Source of the DNA: Pholiota molesta
Lineage: Eukaryota > Basidiomycota > Agaricomycetes > Agaricales > Strophariaceae
Length of the DNA: 64,000 bases
Reading direction: 5' to 3'
NCBI GenBank assembly: GCA_014925825.1
Contig: JACGCK010000065.1
Coordinates: forward strand, 124,001 to 188,000
The notes beneath the pieces were generated by a model. It searched no databases. It was not told where the DNA came from and saw only the letters and a list, made by a program, of their open reading frames with translations. A program made the position numbers and the translations under genes. Shown here one piece after another: positions 37,184 through 48,228 of the stretch; position 1 is the first letter of the stretch, and the number at the start of each line of letters is the position of its first letter.

Positions 37184-37462
37184 CTAATCGTATTTAGATT
37201 ACTCGATCACATTATCATTATTGCCACATCACAATACTATATTTCGCTCTCTAATTTTATCCATTGCTTCGTACCAATAATGTGGCTGACTCTCGCGAAA
37301 TAGCTAACATCCTCCCATTCAAATTCAATTCAATTGTCTCCCAAAATTTTGGCCAGAGGCTGACACACACCACACCCGTATATTAACATTCGGTCTTTTC
37401 AGATGCCCACCTTATCCATCCTTCACTACGGTAAAGAGTATCCGAATCGACCGCCAAGTCAA

Positions 37463-38839
37463 ATGCGACGCGCTCAACCACCATGCCCACGCATCAACAG
37501 AAAGACATGCATCTTCATGCTTCTCAGCTCCTTCACAGCAACCCAGGCCCAGGCCCAAGATCCGCTAACATCCACCTTCCTCTCGCTACCAATGCCCAGC
37601 CTCCCTTCCACCCTCCCATCCTCTCCCCCGCCATCCCAAATCTACTCCCCGGAACCGCACCACCCCTCAACAACCGACCACCCTCAGCAGCCAGCCACCC
37701 CCCGTCCAAACCCCCGCCGCCGCCTCCACGCCGCTCGCATTCTCCAAATGGGAGGTGCTCCCCGCAGGCGTCCCGCGCACCAAATCCGGCAAACCCATCC
37801 CCTGCTCCCCGAAGAACACCAAGCTCAACCCCACCACGCACAAGCTCATCTCGGAATGCGTCGAGACCATGTTCTGCGCCGCGCCCCCGGGCGCGCCGGT
37901 CAACGCCACGGGCTGGGCGTGTGCTTCCCCCGCGTGTGCAGGCGCGACGAGTTCCCGTTCGGGTATACCATACCTGATCTCGGCAGCACGAAGAGGCGCA
38001 AGAAGATGGCGAGCACGAATACGACGACAGCGAGCTGCCCCCCATGTGCGCGCCTGGACAGTTCTGCCCCGACGACGGGAGTGGGTGTCGGGGGCAGGTA
38101 GGAATCGGAGCAGTCTGTGAATTGGATAGAGACGACCAGTGCCAACCACCACCATTGGAACCGGGCGTCAAGGATGCCGACAACAAGGCGGTTTGTCTGA
38201 ACAAAGTGTGCATGTAAGATTTCCGCCATCTTCTACCTGCCTGCCAGGGTTTAACGTTCGTTGACATCATAGGGCTGCAACACTGCCCCTCGGAGCGCCC
38301 TGCATCATAGAAAATACCACCTACGTGGGTGATGTCAACAGAGGAACAGCCGGAGGCGGCCAGTTCACGACAGTCGTGATCAAGCACAACTGCCTCGCGC
38401 CAGGACTCTTCTGCGACCCGACACCGCCCGATGCAGACATAACCGGCTCGACATGCCAGCCTTCCAAGAAGCTAGGCGAGAGGTGCAGGTTCGATGTTGA
38501 ATGCGAGTCGGTACGTTATTTTGTTTTTCAATGGCAATTGTCGCTTGCATGAATGGTGCTAAATGACGATCGATTCAATAGACGAATTGTAGCACTCCAG
38601 GAAATAGATGTGCCGTACCTGCAGAAACGCCTACGCGGGTCGAGCCATGGCAATGGGTGGTAACTGTCCTCTTCATCGTCGCCTGTAAGTTACGAATAGC
38701 CATTCAATTCCAGATCTTTGACTTACCCAATTTCTTCTCCGTAGCACTGACCAGCGCCATTCTCGTACTCCTGCTGATTCAGAGGAGGCGCCGGTTCAAG
38801 CACTACCAACACCTACAATCCTACTTTACGAGCAGATAA
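37463..38839 (+). CDS. Cys-rich secreted/membrane protein with one C-terminal transmembrane helix
   Basis: Start at 37463 with a signal-peptide-like TCIFMLLSSFTATQAQA. A Pro-rich stretch, then an ectodomain with many Cys: KLISECVETMFCAAPPGAPV, VCFPRVCRRDEFPFGYTIPD, MCAPGQFCPDDGSGCRGQVG, HNCLAPGLFCDPTPPDADIT, KLGERCRFDVECES, CSTPGNRCAVPAE. Introns at 38214-38272, 38512-38581 and 38686-38744 join in phase. The end is WQWVVTVLFIVA plus SLTSAILVLLLIQ, a basic cluster RRRRFKHYQ, and a short cytosolic tail. Three frame changes in the GC-rich first exon (near 37700, 37910 and 38000) are needed. Likely a type I plasma-membrane or wall-facing protein; ligand unknown. Confidence 0.68.
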
Positions 38840-39435
38840 GGTAGTCTCCGTTTATCTTGAGTCGATCGTCGCTAAGTCTTGATCGTGGTTCAGTTTGCGA
38901 CGCTCGATACTTGCTCTGCATGCAGCCGCCGCAGAGCAACAATCTCTCAATAAAATTTCGGCCACAAAAAGCGAGTGAAAGAACAGGCCGCCATCTTGAG
39001 CGAGAAAATCGAATGTGCATGTATACCCGTCTATTATAATGTGTGCATATAAATTCTGTCGAAACCGCAAATGAGCATTGTTCTTGCATGAAGATAGATA
39101 GAGAATATGAAAGAATTCAGTGAGACAACCAATAACTGCCCGAAGGCGTCATGGAATAGCAAAGCCGGACATAGATCATCCAACTTCCCAGAGAACGCCA
39201 ACTGTCCACTCGAAAGCGAACACCTGGGTGCCTCTCGAAGGGTCATCTGGCCCCGGCAGATATCATCATATGGTATGGGATAAAGAAATGGAAGAGCAGA
39301 AAAAGAGGAGAGGCGACTCACACTTGTAATACAGTAACCGTCCGTGTTAGATATAATCAGTGAATTGTCCAGAGTGAGGTAGGAAAGACTCCACGATAAT
39401 CCAGGCCTATACGTCTTCATCGATCTCTTCATCGG

Positions 39436-40894
39436 TCAATTCTTCACCTTGTCGAATCCTTTATGTCTTTCGAGACCTTCTTGACGGGCCCATGAATATC
39501 CGTCCGTGTATGGATTGATGCGGAAAGGAATGAATAGCGTTATTATGAACTGAGTAACATAATGAGCGCTATGTGCTTTAGAAGAATGGAGAACTCACTA
39601 TCCGCCTTCTCCAATGTTGAAGAAAAATTCCAGATTTTTGCGCTTTCTGTAAACAAGCAGTTGGAATGCGCTAACCATAATTCTGAATATCGAGAGACTA
39701 ACCCTAGATCATAGGAGTTTACGAAATCCTATAAATCAAGTCAGCAATTGGGGTCGGAAAAATAATTAGATGGCGCATCCTACCTCATTTCGCTGTTTTG
39801 CCTTCTTCCGATATTCTTCGTGGTCTTGCGCCTCAACGGAAGTTTCTCCCCAGGAGATGTTGTAGAGATGATAAGCAAGCATCACCCCGACAGCAAAGCA
39901 AAGGACGACAGAAAGGATGAAGATCATAGCGAACATGATTTCGGGCACATGATGATCCCATGCCTACATGCCATCAGTTTAATTTACAATGATGATGGGA
40001 AGAACGAAGTGGACGAACTATGTAAGAAACTCCCAAGGAGTCAAAAAAGTATGTGTATCCAGAAACACACAGGCAAAAAGTCGATAGAACGAGATATGCC
40101 CTAATAAAGAGATGAGACCGATGAATTAAGGAGGAGAGAATATGACGCATACATGAACATGACGAAATGGCGCTCGTTGTGTAGTCCTACGCACTGGTTT
40201 ATCCCTGATGATCGTCAGTCAACATTCAAAGATTCTATATAGAGCTAATAAATCACACTTTCCACCCATGAGAGAAAGACGGGGTTGTAAGTAACAGAGA
40301 ACTCACTGGACAATGATGATCATATTTTAGCACGCATTTATTGCATATTCGACAGTGGTGCGCTCTCTGGCAAACATTCCTTCAGCAACATCAAAGAGTT
40401 TTCATCACAGCAGTACGCACCTCTGGCCTCGTCCCTGCACACTTCAGACATTTCGTATATCCTGCTGGTGTGATTTTGACACCCTTCGAAGTCCAACGCA
40501 CTCCACCTGTCAGGACCTTTTGCTTTCCCTTCGTATTTCCCTTTCGCGCCCACAGAAAACTGGTCCCAGGTTCACTAGGTAGATCTCCAGAGAAGCCTGG
40601 CTTTACTGTAACCACATAATAGTAGTGCATGAAGAGGTTGAGAGCAATTAGAACGCATATTGGAATGCTGAGATAGGGATAGGATAGGTCGGGTGCTATA
40701 ACGTCAACTAGAAAGATTCTATCAGTTTTTCAAATCAAGCTGCATTAAAACATATACTTACAGAAGCATATCGCCCCCATGGTTATCAGGACGACTGCAA
40801 GCACAACGAAGAATGGCCCCGCTGCGCCGGTGATGGCGTTTCCCCATCTTTCGAGGGCTTTGAAGCAGCGAAAGACTCTCCGTGCGCATATCAT
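39436..40894 (-). CDS. DHHC-type protein S-palmitoyltransferase
   Basis: Start at 40894 (MICARRVFRCFKALERWGNA). Two N-terminal membrane helices (AGPFFVVLAVVLITMGAICF and YPYLSIPICVLIALNLFMHY), then YTKCLKCAGTRPERAHHCRI and CNKCVLKYDHHCP, the zinc-binding Cys-rich domain with the catalytic DHHC cysteine. INQCVGLHNERHFVMFM follows, then two more helices (AYLVLSTFCLCVSGYTYFFD and PEIMFAMIFILSVVLCFAVG) and the tail WARQEGLERHKGFD. It transfers palmitate to cytosolic cysteines of membrane-associated proteins, on Golgi, vacuole or plasma membrane. Oddities: the Trp between CP and INQ is not supplied by canonical splicing near 40310/40213. A one-base mismatch occurs at the intron near 39550-39600. 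The expected GEELTDEEIDED end (stop 39407) is one base out of frame, giving a stop at 39436. Confidence 0.8.
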
Positions 40895-41431
40895 TACGGT
40901 TTTGAAGTAAGAAGGGATAGAGAGCGAGCCCGAGCCACTCGAAGACGTCGAGACTCGACAGCCTCAAAAGGTTCCAAAATCACGCAGACGTGGTGGACGT
41001 TAGAGAGGAGGGCGCCGGAGTCGACGTCGACGTCGAAAGTGGCAGCTGGCACGGTCATGTGATGGGAATTTGTCAGCCGTGTCATCGGCATTCCCCTTCT
41101 GCAGGCGTTGATCTCAAATTCCAGTCTTGCTTCAACGCTTCCTGTCAACTCAATCTTACCACAATTCGCTTCAACGGACTTGAACTAAAGACGCCAACGT
41201 TAATTCATAAAACGGGACTTATGGGCATTATTACTCCAGAAATTCTAGCCTCTCCGAGGCCACCCTGTCCAGTGTCAACACCGCAATGATCCCTTTAGAT
41301 CGCCTTGACTTTAAAATTGGCTCGAACGAGCCGAGAACAGTTATTGACAGTTAGGAACTGTTGACTCGTCGGAACATGGAACATGTTCGCGAATAAAAGA
41401 GGTGGGAACCAAGCTTCTCATCATATCCTGC

Positions 41432-41438
41432 TATAAAA
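41432..41438 (+). promoter_or_regulatory. TATA box of the 41523 gene
   Basis: TATAAAA 85 bases upstream of the ATG at 41523, in the 628-base divergent interval shared with the DHHC gene (start 40894, minus strand). Confidence 0.5.
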
Positions 41439-41522
41439 TGTGGTCAGAACCTCATCCTTTCCCAGCAGGCCTCGTCACGGTCTGGTAGTCCCACTCGCAA
41501 ACCCGCTGCCCCTTCCTTCAGA

Positions 41523-42302
41523 ATGCATTTCAGCCGACACTGCTTCGCTGTACTAGCCACTTCGCTCCTGGCCACGGTAGCACTCGCCGCATCTGCAGTC
41601 GACGCCCCGGTCCCAGTACACCTCAGGATCGAAGGCGAACAGAAGACGATCTTCGAAGGGACCATTCTTACCAGAGGCCACAATGTTACCACCGCCTCCG
41701 GAGGTACGCATGAGTGCAACGGGCTCAACAACGATGCGAATCCGCAACCAGGCGCCACTTGTACAAGTGCGCTCGCGGACGCGGCGAGACAGAATCGATT
41801 CTCGTTCGATGGGTGCGGCATATTCCAAAGTGCTATATGCTTGAAGGCAAAGCTAACGAGAACGAACTTCGACCTGCGGTAAATGAATTATAGAACATTC
41901 AACTCAGAATTTGACGACTTCCTCATCACCTCCATCGGAGGGGAAACCCAGACCGCCACCCAATTCTGGGGCATCCTCAACAACTTCCAGTTCACCCCTG
42001 TCGGAGGGTGCCAACAGGAAGTTAGATCCTCTGACAAGGTCCTCTTCGCGTTCGACGCCTTCAACAAGGCCCATTTCCTGGAGCTTTCCGGACCAGCCAC
42101 GGCGCAGGTTGGACACCCCACCACGTTCTGGGTCGTTGACGGAGCAACTGGGCAGCCTGTGGCAGGTGCAACTGTTCATGGGCAGACGAGTGCGACGGGT
42201 GGATCGGTGTCGGTGACTTTTCCGGAAATAGGGGAGCAAACTCTGAAAGCGAGCAAGTCGGATTCTATTCGGTCCAACGCTGTTCGTGTGGTGGTTCTGT
42301 AG
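41523..42302 (+). CDS. Secreted protein with a DUF4430-like fold
   Basis: Exons 41523-41812 and 41894-42302 (699 nt, 232 aa). Signal peptide MHFSRHCFAVLATSLLATVA with LAASA before maturation. The body has VPVHLRIEGEQKTIFEGTIL, a Cys pair (HECNG, GATCTSAL), FNSEFDDFLITSIGG, TQFWGILNNFQFTPVGGCQQ and DKVLFAFDAFNKAHFLELSG. It ends with an Ig-like/beta-sandwich segment, ATGQPVAGATVHGQTSATGG. The ligand-binding-like DUF4430 segment resembles the fold of cobalamin-binding proteins. Basidiomycetes carry many secreted copies of unknown role. Clean reading frame, canonical intron, TATA box upstream. Confidence 0.82.
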
Positions 42303-42875
42303 TCAGCCGAAGAATCGTTGGCTTTAGCGCTTAGTGAGATGTAAAAAACGGGGGGAATACATGATGCGCATGGAGTTATGTAGGAAATATTTATGAGCAT
42401 TAGAGACAGTGCTCCATCCTGGACTTCTGGATATCACCTTCAGTGATGATATTTGACACTGACTGGAACATGCATGTGGAATGGGCCTCGTGTTAATGGT
42501 GGGTAAGTGCAAGCAATGCTAACGCGCATTGGCCAGAGGAGAGCTGCTCATAGGGTAGTATCGATCCATGCTGTAATAGCCGTTAAGATACGTTCAGGAC
42601 GAGTAAGTCAAAGCCCTTTTGCTCCAATGTGTAGAACCCCAAGGGCGATCTTCCTTCCTATACGCAAGAGCCAGAGTAATCGCGCGATAGAAGACCTTGA
42701 GAGCTTAGCTTATCAAAGGGTAGGAAGAAGCGGTGCGATAACATGTTCATAAGGCACGGACTAGTACACATTCGAGATTTTGCAAGCAGTCGATGGAGAT
42801 AATCAGGCGTCGAGATAGGGAAAGACGTCACTGAGAAGAAGTTTGAGCCTGTCTGTCTGGATGATCCTGCCCGAA

Positions 42876-43879
42876 TCACTCTTCTATTCTCGCGTGCAGA
42901 GGACTGAGATCAAACGTCTTCCAAAAGTCTCTCGAATCCAAGGCACGCCCAAGCAGCTCGACGTTCCGCGGCAATGCACGAACACCCGCTTCATCCATCA
43001 GTTCGCGGACCCAAACTCGGTGGGGCGACCCATCTTCTTCTTTCGAAGATGTAGATTGTGATCCTTTGGAACCCCATGCTGACGCCAGATCCCACCAGTC
43101 GTATACACGCCCGTCGCTCAGAATCCAGCGCTGCCCTTGAGCTTTATCAAAGTGGTGATGCACTGCCAAAATCGCACGCGCAACGTCCATGCCGTGGATG
43201 AGGTGAATACTTCCCTAGGAAATAGTTTTCGCGATAAGATAAGAATGTAAGGGGCAGGTTATGCAGGGTTATGCATACCTTCGCCCTGAGTGCCTCTTTC
43301 GACGGAGCCACTTTGTCAACCCAGTTTTTAGGTGACCGAGTACCTCCCCAGAGGCCGGAAAGGTTGAGGACAGTAGTGGGGAATGAAGACGATAACGCGA
43401 GGAATTCCTCTTCGGCTTCCGCCCTCGGAGTAGATGTGAAAGGCGAGTGTCGGTCATACCAGATAGGAGCAGGAGTAGAAGGGCCATCGGTCAATCGTTT
43501 TACCTGAGATAAATTTGATAAGGCCTAGCAGATAGTCAAGAGAAACAATCCTTACGTCCCAAATACCCGTCGTCCCGAGCTGAATGAATCGCGTTTTGTT
43601 TTCAGCATCTGGCTGATGCGTCTGACAGTAAAGCCTTATCAGCCGTTCAGATGCCCCTTTAACGGTGATTGGGAAAGTGATTATCACAGTCCGAGCGGAA
43701 GGAAGGACAGTGTACGGATCCAAAGCGTCAGACTGAGGATCGAAGATGAATTTGATGGTAGAGTCTCGTCCCGTCCGGCTAGTCGTCGCGTAGCTTATGG
43801 TTTGTGCATCGCAAAGTGCTTCAACGAAGTTGGATGTCCATCCTGCACCTAGGACAAGAATTTGAACAGGCATGTGCAT
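42876..43879 (-). CDS. NAD(P)-binding Rossmann-fold protein (epimerase-like, YeeZ type)
   Basis: Exons 43879-43556, 43503-43279 and 43214-42876 (888 nt, 295 aa), all in phase. The N terminus MHMPVQILVLGAGWTSNF holds the glycine-rich dinucleotide loop at the end of the first strand. SARTVIITFPITVKGASERL and TRFIQLGTTGIWDV follow the Rossmann pattern. RAEAEEEFLALSSSFPTTVL and NLSGLWGGTRSPKNWV resemble the substrate half of atypical short-chain epimerases, and SIHLIHGMDVARAILAVHHH is the usual late helix. An alternative start is the second Met at 43873. Probable cytosolic oxidoreductase/epimerase-like enzyme; substrate unknown, and the YxxxK catalytic pair is not obvious. Confidence 0.83.
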
Positions 43880-44612
43880 TGGTTGGGATTCCCAGTGTTT
43901 AAAAACCGTTATTGACTTTGGGTAAGACTGCGAGGCAACTGCGAGGGGTGTCCACTGTCCGAGAACCAAGAGTGAAAGGCGTGCTATAATAGAACTGAAG
44001 GAGGAGCCAGGAGGGGTGGTAGGTCAGGTTCAGGAATCTATTCAAAACCAGGATCAAGTTGTAGGAAGGTGAAGAAATGACTTGGAAGTTGTGAACGACT
44101 TCGAACCAACTTCGAACTTTATGTGAAAGCAATGTAAAAGAGGAAATTCCCAAGAAATTCCTCGAGTTTGTGATTATCCACGTGACGTCGCTCTTTTAGA
44201 TTTGCAACTTGAACGTTTTTTGAACTCTGAACTTGCTCTGAACAAACTCTGAACTCAAGCACATAAATTGACTTGAAATTGATTACGGCCTATATACAAG
44301 TCATTTACCCAAAGAGAATGCAGGTTAAACTAGTCCAATTATTCTAAACAAGCGTAGGAAATCAGTTCGTACTTCCTATTCCCAATTTGTTCCCAATGTT
44401 CACCTAACGCGCGGTGCATCACCCATGTAAGTATCGCTTGGTAGCTAATTAAATGTGGTGTCCGAGTGGTGTCCGTAATGTGAGTCGTAATGTTCGTAGT
44501 AGAAAATGTCCAAGAACGAATGTAAGTAGGCGCTTGAGCAGCGCGAAAAATGGAGAGGTATGTGTAGAGTCCGATGGCGTCTGGAGCAGATAAAAGAAAT
44601 ATTTCCAAGGAT

Positions 44613-45946
44613 TTAACGAACGCAGGTCCAAGTAGACTGGACGAAAAAATATCAGCAAGCTAGTAAAAAATAAATGAGAAAATGAATACTAACATCCCGA
44701 GTGCCTGGGGATCCGACACTCTGGTAAGCTGGAAGTCCGGTGCACTCTGCGAGACTGACAAGCCTGTAGCCTGCAGCCTGCAACTTCTGGATAGCATAAG
44801 GAAGAACTTGATGTGCGGTGGTTTCTGGACAGACCAATCAGTAAGTCTTCACTTCTAGGGCTGTCTCATTTTTAGAAAACATACCATATACTTCGTGATT
44901 GAGAGCGAGAATGTTACTAGGGTGGCTGGCTATGATTTGATCATACAATGCCTCGCTTTGCGCGGGAGTGGCGCCGACAGAGTCTTCCGAACTAGGATGC
45001 AGAGTTAGAAGTGAAGAAACGACCCACAATAAATAATAGAGCTTACTCGAAGTCCCAAATGGCAAGGACTTGACCCCTGATGTAAGATGCCTGGCGGACG
45101 AGATCGTTGTAATTTCCGTAAGCTGTAGCAGAATCAATAAACCCTTGATAATCCAGATATCAATAGCGTAACATGCGGCTTACGGGGACGCATAAATGCA
45201 GGAACAACTCCGGCAATTTTTTGCAGAGCCTCTAAAGAAATCATCAGTGGCGAAATAATAAAACTGGTGTACATCATGCATACGCTCTACTCGCCACATC
45301 TCGTCGTGGACTAAGAAGCAAACGACGTCAGGATGTGCGCTTAGCTACAACAGGAGAACGAGCTTACTTTGATCCCAGGTGAGTGTGGTGAGGTCTTTGT
45401 GCGCCCAAGTATGAGAAGCTATCTGATGTCCCTTCTGATATGCGTAAAGAACGCGCTTCGCAGAGTCGGGATCGTATATGCACGCATCTATGGAAGTAAA
45501 TATAATCAAGGACGATGATCTGAGGAGCCATTGAGCTACTAACAGTTATCGCCGTCTATTGAAGCGCGTCAAATCATGATCAGCATATGGCCTGACGTAG
45601 ACGAAGCATCGTGATACGCACTGAAGAAAAATGTGCCGGTGGCATTGGCGGCGACGAGGGCTTTGCTAACATCATATCTGACCACGCGCGTGTAAGCAAG
45701 TTTGTTCAACAGAAAACTAAAGTAGGAAGAGAGTACAGGTAGACCCAAGGACCGTCATCCTATTTTGACCAACGTTAACGTTCAAACGCGTGTGGAAGGA
45801 GGAAAGCATACGAAGGTCAAAGCGACATCATTAGGCTTCGTGCAGGAGCTCACAACACGCGCTAATGACTGGCGCTTGGTGACGCTGGCGGACAAAGCAG
45901 GCGAGACTGCAGCTAAAAGAGCAGTGAGGAGGAATGTCGCACGCAT
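44613..45946 (-). CDS. Chitin deacetylase (polysaccharide deacetylase, CE4)
   Basis: Eleven exons sum to 759 nt (252 aa) with every junction in phase. Start at 45946 with signal peptide MRATFLLTALLAAVSPALSA. The NodB core shows motif 1 VALTFDDGPW (metal-binding and catalytic Asp), then ALVAANATGTFFFNGDN, motif 2 QIASHTWAHKDLTTLTWDQ (metal His pair) and motif 3 AFMRPPYGNYN (catalytic Arg). VLAIWDFDSEDSVGATPAQ, ILALNHEVYE (catalytic-His strand) and the family ending DSTWTC plus VR follow. It removes acetyl groups from chitin outside the cell, as in wall chitosan formation. Exon 4 is only 12 nt (45555-45544) and exon 2 only 23 nt. No Ser/Thr-rich GPI tail, so probably secreted. Confidence 0.92.
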
Positions 45947-46044
45947 AATGATAGGATGCGTTCGAACTGAGGATGATCGATGAAGGTTGTATCGAAGTGA
46001 TGTAGACTGAAAATCGATGCTTGACTTTGAAAAATTCCGATTCA

Positions 46045-46051
46045 TTTTATA
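46045..46051 (-). promoter_or_regulatory. TATA box of the chitin deacetylase gene
   Basis: TATAAAA on the minus strand about 100 bases upstream of the start at 45946, a typical spacing for a TATA-driven fungal gene. Confidence 0.5.
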
Positions 46052-47074
46052 CTAGAGCCAAGTTGCCCCTGCCATGAAGTCGCCCCTGCCATGCTCGGAT
46101 CACACTGACCAAGGCGCCTTTCAACAACAATTCGCAATCTCCTGTGATGGGCAGATCATGGGCTAGATTGAGTTCTGAAAATAGATTCAATGGGAACATG
46201 TGAGTATCGTGTCAGTAAATAGAGCGGACATCCTAGTCCGTAGATCACCTCCAGCCCCTCTGGACGAAACAGAAATAGCAACATATGTATCCAACGAGGC
46301 CTCCTTCGTTCTAGGTCTGAGAATCGACATATTTTTAGGCGCCGACATGGGGTCGAAACGCAATAAGTATGTACCCAATTTTCAGTTAGTTTGCAAGGCA
46401 TCGACTTCGGTAAGGCATGCACTCAGGCGAATATATTGACAGCACTCTATCGCCATCGAAAATGTGCATTGATATCTGACGCAGGGCCGCTTCTGGTCCG
46501 GAATGAATACACGAACGATACGCTCGTCAATTCTGAATCCGAGCCATCCAGGTCAGGAATTTGATCTCGCTCACTGAGCGCCATTACAAACAGTCTCGCA
46601 TTTGGTATTTTTCCGCAATGCGACCTCCTGGGTATCCAATTAATGGGATTCTTTAGAGGCAAAAAGCCGGCGTCTACATCCCGACATCCATTGAAAAGAC
46701 GTCTTGTCCGGGAAAATGACAAGTTCCCTACTCACGGGACTGTTAACAATCTGACGAACTTGTCTTGGAAATTTCTGTATTTCAAGCGCCAAGAGAATAA
46801 AGTGTTAAAATGGTGAATTGTCTCGACTCGAGACTATATAGTCGATGCTCATTTGGACTGGATAGTCTACAACATTCATATCTCGTTCATTTCTTGACAA
46901 GGTGCGTATCGTTCACACACATCATGTGTTACAATATGAAATGTATGATAAGGCACACTGTAAACCCTATGGCGGGGAGCTTCTACTTGAGCCATTTTCT
47001 TGTGTACCTAGGAGTTTACGAGGAAAAGCTGATTCAGGTGAAAATTTCCTGCTTCAACACCGGGAGCAGATTTT

Positions 47075-47176
47075 CTAGGCGGACAGGTAATTATTATCAT
47101 CACTACTGTCCGACATTTATTCCTAGGTGGACAGGTAATTATTATCATCACTACTACTGTCCGACGTTTATCTCCT
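47075..47176. repeat. Tandem pair of stem-loop units
   Basis: Two units of about 48 bases beginning CTAGG(C/T)GGACAGGTAATT. Each is bounded by complementary arms: CGGACAG at 47080-47086 with CTGTCCG at 47106-47112, and GGACAG at 47129-47134 with CTGTCC at 47157-47162. A degenerate third unit may follow (CTAGCTTATCGGGTAATAAT, from 47174). Confidence 0.7.
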
Positions 47177-47483
47177 AGCTTATCGGGTAATAATTACTAT
47201 TGCTAAGAATAAATGAGATAAGTCTATAAAATTCAAACTACCAGTCGTCTACTCTTCCAATGACTCTGCACGAGTGACTTTTCCGCTACGCTCAATGCTA
47301 ACCCAGCAACCCCAATCGAAAATACGGCCAACCAAACACTGAATAAGTGGTCGCGATATCGACGAGATCTATAGTTGCGCAATGCTCGCTATGCACGAAA
47401 ATCATTCAGATCAGAATGCAAAAGGGATTAAAGGACCACTAATGAAATGGGCAGTGAGTCTCTTGCATGTCAGTCATGTGGCG

Positions 47484-47521
47484 CTTGAGCTTGAAGCTTG
47501 AAGCTTGAGCTTGAAGCTTGG
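47484..47521. repeat. AGCTTGA-type microsatellite
   Basis: Tandem CTTGAAG/CTTGAG units over about 38 bases. Confidence 0.8.
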
Positions 47522-48228
47522 AGGTGCGTCATTATCATACTGGCTGTTGAGCTTATAGAAAGAGAAGGTGATCTAGACGATCACTAACGAGAGTTGGACT
47601 AGCTTCTGTTTAGCTTCCGGGTATTGAATGGCCTGCTGCTGCATCCAACCGTCCACTAAAACTTAGCACTTATAGCAAGCCAGCGATACCAATCAAGATT
47701 TCGCCGAACAACATGTTAAATGAGTGCCAGGCGATACCCATCAATATGCATTTGTCAAATGCTTCAAATTTCCCGAAGTTGAATAGAAAGTTGGATACTT
47801 GTTAATCATATGTGTGAGGCTGAGTAGACGGCACTCCGGAGGAACCTGATGCTGTTGCACCTGACTGCGTTTAGACAAGTATGAATTAAGCTCGAAGCCT
47901 CGTACCGCTTGATACTCCCCAGACAGGCTCTGGAAGGACTCGCTACGTACCGAGAATGTCAGAAACAGGTCAGGGAAAAGCAATTCATAATATTGAAATA
48001 TCCAGAGATCAAAGCGATTAGCATGAAAACGACTACAAAACAAAGGAGAGGGGGTAGAGTAAAACACAAGTGATAAGATATGGCACACAATTAGATAACT
48101 ATCAGAGAAGCCTACAAGCAAGACATGTCAGCGCGTTCTACGTCGCTCTTCCAAATGACACATAGCAAAAGGCGTACCACGTACATACCTTAGTCTAAAC
48201 AATGGGAAATATAGTTGTGTGTTGTTGT

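Larger units (their letters stand above)
46052..48228. other. Intergenic with simple repeats, no gene recognised
   Basis: Frames such as 46810-47178 (+) and 47741-48121 (-) lack motifs, and the first runs through a tandem repeat. The two repeats of note are listed separately (47075-47176 and 47484-47521). Confidence 0.45.

Noticed and set aside
37533..38387. 284-codon Cys/Ser-rich minus-strand frame
   Set aside because: Antisense of the Cys-rich membrane protein, whose exons splice in phase on the plus strand.
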